From: Tardiphaga sp. vice304
GTDB lineage: Bacteria > Pseudomonadota > Alphaproteobacteria > Rhizobiales > Xanthobacteraceae
DNA: 64,000 bases
Assembly (NCBI RefSeq): GCF_007018905.1
Contig: NZ_CP041402.1
Coordinates: forward strand, 3,212,001 to 3,276,000
Reading direction: 5' to 3'
Shown: positions 10,509 to 18,869 of the stretch, piece after piece
Layout of the letters: the number at the start of each line of letters is the position of its first letter
Numbering within the stretch: position 1 is the stretch's first letter
Position numbers and translations under genes: made by a program
Notes under the pieces: generated by a model
Seen by the model: the letters and a program-made list of their open reading frames with translations, nothing else
What the model was told of the DNA's origin: nothing
Database searches by the model: none

Positions 10509-11443
10509 TGGCCCGCTATTTCGCGATCCGGCTGTTGCGGGCGCTGATCACCATCGTGCTGGTCGTCACCTTCGTGTTCGTGGTGTTGCGGATGTCCGGC
10601 GACCCGGCGCTGATCATTCTCGGTCCGGAGGCGCCGCCCGAAGTGATCGCAGCGTTCCGCAAGGCGTGGGGATTGGACGATCCGATCTGGGTTCAATACA
10701 TCCATTATTTCGGCGCCATCGCCCAGGGCGAGTTGGGGCGCTCGATGCGCGACGGCCGTTCGGCGATCGAACTGGTGCTGGAGCGCATTCCCGCCACGCT
10801 GGCGCTGACGATCCCGGCATTGCTTATCAAGCTCGCGATCGGCATTCCCGCCGGAATTTCCGCCGCGCTGCATCGCGGCAGCTGGATCGATCGCGTGGTG
10901 ATGGTCAGCGCCGTCATCGGCTTCACCGTTCCGAGCTTCGTGCTCGGCCTGGTGCTGGTGCTGATCTTTGCCGTGCAGCTCGGCTGGCTGCCGTCGGGCG
11001 GACAGGAAAGCTGGCGGCACGCGATCCTGCCGATCGCCACGCTCGGAATTGGCGGCGCGGCGGTGTTGGCGCGCTTCACCCGCAGCGCCATGCTCGAAGT
11101 GCTGGGTCATTCCTACATCCGCACCGCTTCGGCCAAGGGCCTGTCGTGGCGCACAGTGGTGCTGTCGCATGCTTTGCCCAACGCGGCGATTCCGACGGTT
11201 ACCATCGTCGGCTTCATGGTCGGCAGCCTGATCGCAGGCGCCGTGGTGGTCGAGAGTGTGTTTTCATGGCCCGGGGTAGGGCGACTGCTCGTCGTAGCGG
11301 TCGCCAACCGCGATCTCGCCGTCGTGCAATGCATCCTGCTGCTGGTCGCCGCCACCATGGTGACGTCCAACATGATCGTCGATTTCCTCTACGGCTTCCT
11401 CGACCCGCGGCTGCGCAGCCCTCAAGCAGCCGGAGCGCATTGA
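10508..11443 (+). CDS. ABC transporter permease, OppB/DppB type
   Basis: A 311-aa inner-membrane permease with six hydrophobic segments; the first spans roughly residues 9-30 (ALITIVLVVTFVFVVLRM). It has the DppB-type N-terminal region (GDPALIILGPEAPPEVIAAF) and the cytoplasmic EAA-like loop YIRTASAKGLSWRTVVLSHA that docks onto the ATPase. The ATG at 10508 overlaps the TGA of the preceding gene (TGATG), indicating translational coupling. A longer reading upstream lies within the ATPase gene and is discounted. Confidence 0.93.
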   Translation: MARYFAIRLLRALITIVLVVTFVFVVLRMSGDPALIILGPEAPPEVIAAFRKAWGLDDPIWVQYIHYFGAIAQGELGRSMRDGRSAIELVLERIPATLALTIPALLIKLAIGIPAGISAALHRGSWIDRVVMVSAVIGFTVPSFVLGLVLVLIFAVQLGWLPSGGQESWRHAILPIATLGIGGAAVLARFTRSAMLEVLGHSYIRTASAKGLSWRTVVLSHALPNAAIPTVTIVGFMVGSLIAGAVVVESVFSWPGVGRLLVVAVANRDLAVVQCILLLVAATMVTSNMIVDFLYGFLDPRLRSPQAAGAH

Positions 11444-11444
11444 A

Positions 11445-12311
11445 ATGGCGGATCTGTCGCTCCCCGAGGAACGCACGGCGAAGCCGGGGATGGCGTGGCC
11501 GAAAATTCCGGCTGCAGTGGTGATCGCCATTGTCTGGCTGGTCGCCATGCTGGCGGTGGGGCTGCTGGCCGATACGCTGGCGCCCTATGGCATGACCAAG
11601 ATGGACCTACGCAATCGTCTGGCGCCGCCCGGCCATACGCTGCACTGGCTGGGCACCGATGAGCTCGGCCGCGATGTGCTGTCGCGCCTGATGTATTCGA
11701 TCCGCATCTCCCTGTTGATCGCCTTCGGGGCGACCGCGATCTCCGCCGTGGTCGGCACGCTGCTGGGATTCCTCGCCGCGCATTTTCGCGGGTTCGTGGA
11801 GCAGGCGGTGCTGATGCTGGCCGACTTTCAGGCCAGCATGCCGTTTCTGATTCTCGCGCTGGCCGTGCTTGCTTTCTTCGGTACCTCGTTGCCGCTGCTG
11901 ATCGGGCTGATGGGTTGCTACGGCTGGGAGCGCTATGCGCGTATCGCCCGCGGCCTGGCGATCTCCGCCAACAAGCAGGGCTATGCCGCCGCGGTCCGGC
12001 AGCTCGGCGCGACGCCGTCGCGGATCTATCTGCGCCATATTCTGCCCAACATCGTCTCCACGCTGATCGTGTCGATGACCCTGGTGTTTCCCGAAGTCAT
12101 CCTGCTGGAATCCGGCCTGTCGTTCCTCGGCCTCGGCGTGCAGCCGCCGATGACCAGCCTCGGCAACATGGTCGGCTATGGTCGCGACTATGTCGGCAGC
12201 GCGCCGTGGATCATGCTGGCGCCAGCGGTGACCATCACGCTGACCACGCTGGCGGTGTCGCTTATCGGCGACTGGCTGCGCGACCGCCTCGATCCCACGC
12301 TCGACGACTAG
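11445..12311 (+). CDS. ABC transporter permease, OppC/DppC type
   Basis: A 288-aa partner permease. It has the DppC N-terminal transmembrane segment (about residues 24-44), the periplasmic motif HWLGTDELGRDVLSRLMYS that is diagnostic for DppC/OppC proteins, and the EAA-like loop (YAAAVRQLGATPSRIYLRHI). It begins one base after the OppB-type stop. With the partner permease it forms the channel of the importer. Confidence 0.93.
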   Translation: MADLSLPEERTAKPGMAWPKIPAAVVIAIVWLVAMLAVGLLADTLAPYGMTKMDLRNRLAPPGHTLHWLGTDELGRDVLSRLMYSIRISLLIAFGATAISAVVGTLLGFLAAHFRGFVEQAVLMLADFQASMPFLILALAVLAFFGTSLPLLIGLMGCYGWERYARIARGLAISANKQGYAAAVRQLGATPSRIYLRHILPNIVSTLIVSMTLVFPEVILLESGLSFLGLGVQPPMTSLGNMVGYGRDYVGSAPWIMLAPAVTITLTTLAVSLIGDWLRDRLDPTLDD

Positions 12312-12330
12312 CTCGTAAAGGACCCCCCCC

Positions 12331-13599
12331 ATGTCACACCCGATCGTGGTCACGATGATCTGCGATGGTCACCGGCCGGATTTCGTCTCCGAGGCGACGA
12401 CGCCGCAGATGGCCAGGTTGCGCCAGGCAGGCACCTGGTTCGCAGACCACCGCGGGATTTTCCCCTCGGCGACGCGGGCGTCGTCAGCGTCGATCGCTAC
12501 CGGCTGCTGGCCGGTCTCGCACGGACTCCGCGGCAATTCGGTCGCATTGCCGAGCGCCGGCGGTCATCACGTGCACGACGCCGGCATGCCGGAATTTTTC
12601 GACACCTATCGCCAGCATTTCGGCCGGCTGCTGATGCGGCCGTCGCTGTCGGCACGGGTGAGCGGCCTGCACGGCGCGCTGCTGTGTTCCAACGTCTCGC
12701 CGGGCGCGGCCTGGTTTCACGATGCCGACGGCCATGCTGAATTGTATCACCGCGAGCTGAGCTACCGGCCGGGCAGGGAGCCGTTGCCGGCGATCGACGC
12801 GCCGGCGGGCGCCAAAGGGGACGCCGTGCTCACCGAACAATTTATCACGACGCTGCTGGAGCGGCCGCCTTCGGTGGCGACGTTGTGGCTGTCCGAACCC
12901 GACAAGACCATGCACGCCTTTCCGCTCGGCTCGCCGCAGCATCTGGCGGCTTTGCGCGTGGTGGATGGCCATGTCGGCGCGGTGGCTGAAGCCGTCGAAC
13001 GGCTACGCGATCGCGGCCACGAGGTGCTGCTGATGGTCGGCTCCGACCATGGCCATGAATCGGTCACCGAGACCGTGCCGGTCGAACGGCGGTTGTTCGA
13101 AGCGGGCTTCAAGGCCGAGTTGGAGAGCCCGGACGTGGTCGTAGCCTGCCAGGGAACGTCGGCCTTCATCCATTTCGGCGGCGACGCGCTGGCGCGGCGC
13201 GACGAAGTGGCCGACTGGCTCGGCCAGCAATCCTGGGCCGGGCGGATCATGCGCGGCGAAGACCTCGCCGCCCTTGGGCAGATTCCAGCCTCCGACGTTC
13301 TCGCCCTCGACATGGCGAAGTCGCCGGGCAGCAATCGCAACGGCGTGCCCGGGCTGACCGCGATGGCGGTACGCTTCTCCGAAACCGAGGATGCGGTGCG
13401 CCGCGATTGCGGCATGCATGGCGGGCTCGGCCGCTACGAGACAAATCCCACGCTGATCGCCGTCGGCAACGGCTTTGCTGCGGGCAGCGTGGTGACGATG
13501 CAAAGCCGCATCATCGACCTCGCCCCCACCGCCTTGCGGCACCTCGGCCTGCCGCAAGACGGTCTCGACGGCGTGGCGCTTGTTGCTTCCCCGGGGTGA
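12331..13599 (+). CDS. Type I phosphodiesterase / nucleotide pyrophosphatase family protein
   Basis: A 422-aa member of the alkaline-phosphatase superfamily, related to nucleotide pyrophosphatase/phosphodiesterases that cleave phosphodiester or phosphonate bonds. First metal-site Asp in MICDGHRPD, nucleophile region FPSATRASSASIATG with Thr in the expected place, second metal site GSDHGHE, and a late metal His in CGMHGGLG. There is no signal peptide, so it should act in the cytoplasm. It follows the importer genes by 19 bp; an unusual run of C precedes the ATG at 12331. Context suggests hydrolysis of an imported phosphodiester-linked compound. Confidence 0.82.
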   Translation: MSHPIVVTMICDGHRPDFVSEATTPQMARLRQAGTWFADHRGIFPSATRASSASIATGCWPVSHGLRGNSVALPSAGGHHVHDAGMPEFFDTYRQHFGRLLMRPSLSARVSGLHGALLCSNVSPGAAWFHDADGHAELYHRELSYRPGREPLPAIDAPAGAKGDAVLTEQFITTLLERPPSVATLWLSEPDKTMHAFPLGSPQHLAALRVVDGHVGAVAEAVERLRDRGHEVLLMVGSDHGHESVTETVPVERRLFEAGFKAELESPDVVVACQGTSAFIHFGGDALARRDEVADWLGQQSWAGRIMRGEDLAALGQIPASDVLALDMAKSPGSNRNGVPGLTAMAVRFSETEDAVRRDCGMHGGLGRYETNPTLIAVGNGFAAGSVVTMQSRIIDLAPTALRHLGLPQDGLDGVALVASPG

Positions 13600-13668
13600 C
13601 ACGAAGCGCGAGGATGCTGGAAGGTTGCGGCGCAAGGGCAGGCCGTTACGCGGCCCCGGCGTCCGACT

Positions 13669-15084
13669 TCAATCCTTCGATCCCGGCCCCTTCGCCGCGA
13701 TAATATCGTCGGCCTTGACCCAGCCGGGGGAGCCGATGGCAAAGCGCGACTTGGCGCGCGAGGCGAGATCCCGCGCGGTCTTGTTGTCGCCGCGCAGGAA
13801 CGCGGCTTGCGCCGAGGCGAGGTCCGCCTCGGCGTAATCCCCCTTGCGGCCATAGGCCAGCGCGAGCTGGACATAGCCGCTCGGCGCCTCGCTCTCGCGG
13901 GCCACCGCGGCGCGCAGGATCCGGATCGCCTCGTCGAGGCTGGCCTTGTTGTCGGAGGCCACCATCGCCTGCCCGAGCAGCATCTCGATCAGCGGCGCGT
14001 TGTTCGAGAGCTGCACGGCGCGGCGCAGCGGCGCCACCGCCTCGGCCGGCTTACCGCCTTCGAGCAGCGCCTGGCCCTTCAGTTCATGGAAATAGGCGTT
14101 GGCTGGCTGCACGGCGAGCAATCCATCGACCTGCGCCACGGCGTCGCGCAGGTCGCCGTGACGGTAGGTGGCAATCGCCCGGGCGTAGCGCGCGGGCAAA
14201 GTGGTGTCGGACGGCGGGTAGCGCCGCATCACGGTGTCGCGCTGCTCCATGAAGCCCGCGGTCTTGGCGCGCATCAGGTCATGACGAAGCTGCAGCGCCG
14301 GGTCGTCCTTCTTGTCCCAGTACGGGCTGGTCCTGGCGAACTCCTCGAGGGCGGCGACGCGTTCCCGCGGCATCGGGTGCGACTGCTGGTAGGGGTCGGC
14401 GCCGCGCGCGGCGAACAGGCTGTCGCTGGAGAACCGCTGGAAGGTCTCCCACATGCCCTTCGGCGACTGCTGGGTGGCGGTCAGGTACTTGACGCCGGCG
14501 CGGTCGGCGTTCTCTTCCTGCTGTCGGACATAGGACAGCATGGTGCTCTGGAACAGCGCCTGCGGGGCGCTCAGTGCCGCCGCGCCGATATTGCTGGCGC
14601 TCGAGCCGCCGCCGGCGTTGCTGCGCGAGCCCGCCACCATCGCGCCGACGCCGAGCAGCATCGCCACGATCATCGAGGTCTGGGCCTGCGCCATCTGCTG
14701 CCGCATCTTCGACAGGTGGCCGCCGGCAAGATGGCCGGTCTCGTGCGCCAGCACGCCGATCAGCTGGTTCGGCGTCTGCGATTGCATCAGCGCGCCGTAA
14801 TTGACGAAGATGCGGCGGCCGTCGGCGACAAAGGCATTAAAGGTGCCGTTGTTGATGATGACGACCTGGATATTCTGCTTTTCGAGCCCGGCGGCGCGCA
14901 GGATCGGACGGGTATATTCGCGCAGCAGCTGCTCGATCTCGGCGTCGCGCAGCAGCGGTGGGCCGCGGTTCTGCGCGGACGCCGCAACCGGCACGACCAG
15001 CAGCGCCGCTGCCGCGCCCAGCGCGGTCAGCTTGGAGAGGATCCGGGACACGGCCCGGAAGGGCCTTCGCAGGTCTTTCATCAT
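13669..15084 (-). CDS. M48-family metalloprotease with TPR repeats (BepA-like)
   Basis: A 471-aa periplasmic zinc protease. It has a signal sequence (LTALGAAAALLVVPVAASAQ), the HExxH zinc site His114-Glu-Thr-Gly-His118, and a downstream EENADRAGVKYL segment giving the third ligand. Residues about 290-470 contain TPR-like helical repeats (YFHELKGQALLEGGKPAEAV). This is the layout of BepA, which handles outer-membrane protein assembly and quality control. Two adjacent ATGs at 15084 and 15081 precede MKDLRRPF; a longer reading to 15147 adds an Arg-rich stretch without family support. It is divergent from the aminotransferase. Confidence 0.9.
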   Translation of the reverse strand: MMKDLRRPFRAVSRILSKLTALGAAAALLVVPVAASAQNRGPPLLRDAEIEQLLREYTRPILRAAGLEKQNIQVVIINNGTFNAFVADGRRIFVNYGALMQSQTPNQLIGVLAHETGHLAGGHLSKMRQQMAQAQTSMIVAMLLGVGAMVAGSRSNAGGGSSASNIGAAALSAPQALFQSTMLSYVRQQEENADRAGVKYLTATQQSPKGMWETFQRFSSDSLFAARGADPYQQSHPMPRERVAALEEFARTSPYWDKKDDPALQLRHDLMRAKTAGFMEQRDTVMRRYPPSDTTLPARYARAIATYRHGDLRDAVAQVDGLLAVQPANAYFHELKGQALLEGGKPAEAVAPLRRAVQLSNNAPLIEMLLGQAMVASDNKASLDEAIRILRAAVARESEAPSGYVQLALAYGRKGDYAEADLASAQAAFLRGDNKTARDLASRAKSRFAIGSPGWVKADDIIAAKGPGSKD

Positions 15085-15190
15085 CGGCCGGGTTCGGATA
15101 CGCGAGAGGGGCCCAACAAGCCCGATATTGCGGCAGGAGCGCGGCACAGCCGCACCGGGTCACGCAGCGCCGCGGAGATAGCAGATTCTG

Positions 15191-16405
15191 ATGTCCAATA
15201 CGATTCCGGGAACTGGCTCGATCGCTCGCGCGCGGTCGCTGTTGACACCTTCGGCCCGCAGCGACGTGCCGCCGTTCATGGTGATGGATGTGATGGCGGC
15301 TGCGGCGCGGATCGAGGCCGCGGGTGGCCACGTCATCCACATGGAAGTCGGCCAGCCCGCCGCGCCGGCGCCGCAGGTGGCGATCGAAGCCGCCCAGGCG
15401 GCGCTGGTGCAGCGCCGGATCGAATACACCTCAGCGCTGGGCACACCGTCGCTGCGGGCGCGAATCGCCCGGCATTACCGCGACGTCTATGGCTGCGCGG
15501 TCGATCCGGAGCGGATCGTGGTGACGACCGGCTCGTCCGGCGCGTTCATCCTGGCGTTCCTGGCGCTGTTCGAACCCGGCGACCGCGTCGCCGTCACGGT
15601 GCCTGGCTATCCGCCGTACCGCCATATCCTGAAGGCGCTGGGTTGCGAGCCCGTGCTGATCGAAACCCATGCCGACACCCGCCATGCGCTGACCGGCGAG
15701 GCGCTGCTCGAGGCGCATCGCAAGACACCGCTGAAGGGCGTGCTGGTCGCCAGCCCCGCCAATCCCACGGGAACGATGATGTCGAAGGAGGCGCTGACCG
15801 GGCTGATGCAGGCCGCCGATGGCGCCGGCATCCGCTTCATCTCCGACGAGATCTATCATGGTCTCGACTACGCCTTTCCGGCCGTGACTGCCGCGGCGCT
15901 GTCCGACGACGCGCTGGTGATCAACTCGTTCTCGAAGTACTTCTGCATGACCGGCTGGCGGGTCGGCTGGATGGTGGTGCCGAAGCCGTTGGTGCGGCCG
16001 ATCGAACGGCTGCAGCAGAACATGTCGATCTCGGTGCCGACATTGTCGCAGATCGCGGCGGAGGCGGCTTTCGAGGGCCGTGCCGAGATGGAGGCGATCA
16101 AGCACGGTTACCAGGACAACCGCGCGATCCTCGCCGCCGGCCTGCCGCAGGCCGGGCTCACCGACTTCCTGCCGGCCGACGGCGCGTTCTATCTCTATTC
16201 CGACGTCTCGAAATTCACCTCGGACAGTTTCGATTTCGCAAAGCAGATGCTGGAGCAGACCCACGTCGCCGCGACGCCCGGCAATGATTTCGACCCGATC
16301 CATGGCCGGTCCTATGTGCGGTTCTCCTATGCACAGTCCGCGGCCGACATGCACGAGGCGGTAGCGCGGATCGGCAAATGGCTCGGGCAGGGCGGCCCCA
16401 AATGA
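15191..16405 (+). CDS. Class I/II pyridoxal-phosphate aminotransferase
   Basis: A 404-aa fold-type I PLP enzyme of the aspartate aminotransferase group. It has VGQPAAPAP near the N-terminus (the substrate-binding arm), VASPANPTGTMM, the ISDEIYHGLDY segment with the PLP-contacting Asp and Tyr, and the Schiff-base lysine in SFSKYFCMTGWRVGW near residue 250; the phosphate- and carboxylate-binding Arg occurs in SYVRFSYA. The precise amino acid substrate is unknown. The final TGA overlaps the bioY start (ATGA). The neighbouring divergent M48 gene is a usual companion in this bacterial group. Confidence 0.9.
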   Translation: MSNTIPGTGSIARARSLLTPSARSDVPPFMVMDVMAAAARIEAAGGHVIHMEVGQPAAPAPQVAIEAAQAALVQRRIEYTSALGTPSLRARIARHYRDVYGCAVDPERIVVTTGSSGAFILAFLALFEPGDRVAVTVPGYPPYRHILKALGCEPVLIETHADTRHALTGEALLEAHRKTPLKGVLVASPANPTGTMMSKEALTGLMQAADGAGIRFISDEIYHGLDYAFPAVTAAALSDDALVINSFSKYFCMTGWRVGWMVVPKPLVRPIERLQQNMSISVPTLSQIAAEAAFEGRAEMEAIKHGYQDNRAILAAGLPQAGLTDFLPADGAFYLYSDVSKFTSDSFDFAKQMLEQTHVAATPGNDFDPIHGRSYVRFSYAQSAADMHEAVARIGKWLGQGGPK

Positions 16406-17010
16406 TGAACGATAAGAGCAAAGCGCAGGCGCCGATCGTCGCCGTGCTGTGGCCGCCACGCGGCAGCACGCTTGCCGAGGGCATCCGCGCGACGGCGCTG
16501 GTCGCGCTCGGCATCGCGCTGCTGGCGCTGTCCGCCAAGACCAACGTGCCGCTGCCGATGGTGCCGATGACGCTACAGACGCTGGTCGTGCTGGTGATCG
16601 GGGCCGCCTACGGCTGGCGGCTCGGCGTTGCAACGGTCGTTGGCTATCTCGCGGTCGGTGCGGCCGGCCTGGCGGTATTTGCCGGCCCAACCGGCGGGCT
16701 CGCGCCGCTGTTCGGGGCGACGGCAGGGTTCCTGTTCGGCTTCGTGGTGGCTGCCTTCATCAGCGGCTGGCTCGGCGAGCGCGGCTGGGACCGTTCGATT
16801 ATCCAGATGTTCGTCGCGATGACCATCGGGCACGTCGTGATCCTGGCGATGGGCCTCGTCTGGCTGGCCTATGGCCGCCAGCTCGGGCTGGAGAAGGCCT
16901 GGACGGTCGGCGTCGGGCCGTTTCTCGCGGGCGCCGTGGTGAAAACTCTGCTCGGGGCGCTGCTGGTGCCCGGCCTGCGCGTGGTGGCTGATCGCCGCCA
17001 AAAGCCGTGA
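16402..17010 (+). CDS. bioY: Biotin transporter substrate-binding membrane protein BioY
   Basis: BioY is the biotin-capturing S component of ECF transporters and in many bacteria works without dedicated energising genes. The 202-aa protein is almost entirely hydrophobic with about six membrane segments. It has the BioY hallmarks PLPMVPMTLQTLVVLVIGAA and GYLAVGAAGLAVFAGPTGG, the latter a family signature. The ATG at 16402 overlaps the aminotransferase stop, and no ECF ATPase or T component is adjacent. An N-terminal tail of about 30 residues precedes the first segment. Biotin uptake would serve acetyl-CoA carboxylase, whose genes lie about 14 kb away. Confidence 0.92.
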   Translation: MMNDKSKAQAPIVAVLWPPRGSTLAEGIRATALVALGIALLALSAKTNVPLPMVPMTLQTLVVLVIGAAYGWRLGVATVVGYLAVGAAGLAVFAGPTGGLAPLFGATAGFLFGFVVAAFISGWLGERGWDRSIIQMFVAMTIGHVVILAMGLVWLAYGRQLGLEKAWTVGVGPFLAGAVVKTLLGALLVPGLRVVADRRQKP

Positions 17011-17137
17011 CAACGGTATCAATGGCGCTGCGAAGGTATTTCGCTGATTAATTGTTCAACTAAATTCCGCCCGGTGGCTTGCCGAGTACAGGCCGTTCTG
17101 TGTATCCACCCCGCAGTTCTACTTCGGAGTGACGACA

Positions 17138-18475
17138 ATGGCGGCAGTGATCGCAACGACGGGCGTGCCAGCGCCCGCAATCAAGCAGCCCTGGTACAAG
17201 GTTCTCTATCTCCAGGTGCTGGTCGCGATCGTGCTGGGCGTCATCGTCGGATCGTTCTTTCCGAACTTCGCCACCAACGACTGGATCAAGGCGCTCGGCG
17301 ACGGCTTCATCAAGCTGATCAAGATGGTGATCGCGCCGATCATCTTCTGCACCGTGGTGTCGGGCATCGCCCACATCCAGGACGCCCGCAAGGTCGGCCG
17401 CGTCGGTATCAAGGCGCTGATCTACTTCGAGATCGTGTCGTCCTTCGCGCTGATCCTCGGCATGATCATGGGCAACGTGTTCCAGGTCGGCCACGGCCTG
17501 GTCACCAAGGTCGATGGCACCAATGCGGCGGTTGCGAATTACGTCAAGCAGGCGGAAGCGCAGAAGTCGGTCGACTTCGTGCTCAACATCATCCCCGACA
17601 GCGTTGTCGGTGCCTTTGCCAAGGGCGACATCCTGCAGGTGCTGCTGTTCGCCATCCTGTTCGGCTTCGCGCTGATGGCGCTCGGCGAGCGCGGCCACAC
17701 GCTGCGTGACACGATCGACGATGTTTCGCACGCGATCTTCGGCGTCATCGCCATCGTCATGAAGGCGGCGCCGGTCGGCGCGTTCGGCGCGATGGCCTAT
17801 ACGATCGGCAAGTTCGGTCCGGCGGCGCTGACCAATCTGGTCAGCCTGATCGCGCTGTTCTACGGCACGGCGCTGCTGTTCGTGATCGTCGTGCTCGGCC
17901 TGATCGCGAGAATGGTCGGCTTCAGCATTTTCAAGTTCATCGCCTACATCAAGGATGAGCTCTTGATCGTGCTCGGCACCAGTTCGTCGGAGAGCGCGCT
18001 GCCGCAGCTGATGGCCAAGCTGGAGCGGCTCGGCTGCTCGAAGTCGGTCGTCGGCCTGGTGGTCCCGACCGGCTACTCGTTCAACCTCGACGGCACCAAC
18101 ATCTACATGACGCTGGCGACGCTGTTCATCGCGCAGGCGCTCGGCGTCGATCTGACGTTCGGCCAGCAGCTCACCATCCTGCTGGTGGCGATGCTGACCT
18201 CGAAGGGCGCCTCCGGCGTCACCGGCGCCGGCTTCATCACGCTGGCCGCGACGCTCAGCGTCGTCGATCCCCGTCTGGTGCCGGGCATGGCGATCGTGTT
18301 CTCGATCGACAAGTTCATGAGCGAAGTGCGTGCGCTGACCAACATCACCGGCAACGGCGTCGCCGCGGTGTTCGTGTCGTGGTGGGAAGGCGAACTCGAT
18401 CACGACGTGATGCACGCCAACCTCAACAAGACCATCGATCCGTCGGATCTGGAGACGGGCGTGACGACGGGCTGA
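17138..18475 (+). CDS. dctA: C4-dicarboxylate:cation symporter DctA
   Basis: DctA imports succinate, fumarate and malate with protons or sodium; in rhizobia it feeds nitrogen-fixing bacteroids. The 445-aa protein belongs to the glutamate/dicarboxylate transporter family: first helix [20 protein letters not shown], the serine-rich re-entrant loop [11 protein letters not shown], the substrate motif [15 protein letters not shown], and the second re-entrant [12 protein letters not shown]. The ATG at 17138 has GGAG at good spacing; an upstream GTG at 17129 is less likely. No dctBD genes lie nearby and no convincing sigma-54 promoter is seen, so control is probably by another route or in trans. A strong terminator follows. 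Confidence 0.95.
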   Translation: MAAVIATTGVPAPAIKQPWYKVLYLQVLVAIVLGVIVGSFFPNFATNDWIKALGDGFIKLIKMVIAPIIFCTVVSGIAHIQDARKVGRVGIKALIYFEIVSSFALILGMIMGNVFQVGHGLVTKVDGTNAAVANYVKQAEAQKSVDFVLNIIPDSVVGAFAKGDILQVLLFAILFGFALMALGERGHTLRDTIDDVSHAIFGVIAIVMKAAPVGAFGAMAYTIGKFGPAALTNLVSLIALFYGTALLFVIVVLGLIARMVGFSIFKFIAYIKDELLIVLGTSSSESALPQLMAKLERLGCSKSVVGLVVPTGYSFNLDGTNIYMTLATLFIAQALGVDLTFGQQLTILLVAMLTSKGASGVTGAGFITLAATLSVVDPRLVPGMAIVFSIDKFMSEVRALTNITGNGVAAVFVSWWEGELDHDVMHANLNKTIDPSDLETGVTTG

Positions 18476-18501
18476 CCGTTCGGCTCTATGGCTGTCAGCA
18501 C

Positions 18502-18532
18502 AAAAGCCGCCCGGTTCGCCGGGCGGCTTTTT
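18502..18532 (+). terminator. Rho-independent terminator of dctA
   Basis: AAAAGCCGCCCGG (18502-18514) pairs with its complement at 18519-18531 around a TTCG tetraloop and runs into T residues. It lies 27 bp after the dctA stop. The same stem sequence recurs at 21584-21616. Confidence 0.92.
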
Positions 18533-18544
18533 GCTGACCCATCG

Positions 18545-18671
18545 CTGTCATTCCGGGGCGCGAACGCGCCAGCGTGAGCGAACCCGGAATCTGGATGTGG
18601 GAAGATGAACATGCCGGGATTCCGGGTCGCCATCAGCCGGCTTCGCCGCCTGCTGCATCCCGGAATGACAG
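18545..18671. repeat. Palindromic intergenic repeat, 127 bp
   Basis: The element is bounded by inverted ends, TGTCATTCCGGG on the left and CCCGGAATGACA on the right, with further internal copies of the same words (ACCCGGAATC, GGGATTCCGGGT). This is the style of repeat found many times in Bradyrhizobium/Rhodopseudomonas genomes. Frames crossing it are artefacts of its GC content. Confidence 0.7.
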
Positions 18672-18783
18672 TTTGTGATCAGCAAACAGCTGCCTTGTTT
18701 GGCCGGGCCGCTTCTTTCATACGAGCAGCGGTGCCCGCGACGGTGTTCTCCGGCGGTTCGATCATGCAACGCATCGCGGTAGA

Positions 18784-18816
18784 ATTGATCGATATCAAAC
18801 GATATTCGAATATCGT
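18784..18816. promoter_or_regulatory. Candidate operator upstream of oleate hydratase
   Basis: A perfect 18-bp palindrome, ACGATATTCGAATATCGT, lies at 18799-18816, 54 bp before the hydratase start, next to a second dyad TTGAT-CGAT-ATCAA at 18784-18797. The size and symmetry suit a TetR-family dimer site, and a TetR gene lies directly downstream of the hydratase. The pairing is inferred. Confidence 0.6.
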
Positions 18817-18869
18817 GTGACATCTTGAAGGCCGAATTTCGATATCCGCTGCCGACCAAGGAAATGCAC

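Noticed and set aside
17070..17100. A possible sigma-54 promoter before dctA
   Set aside because: TGGC and TTGC words occur, but they overlap and lack the required spacing, so the match is chance.
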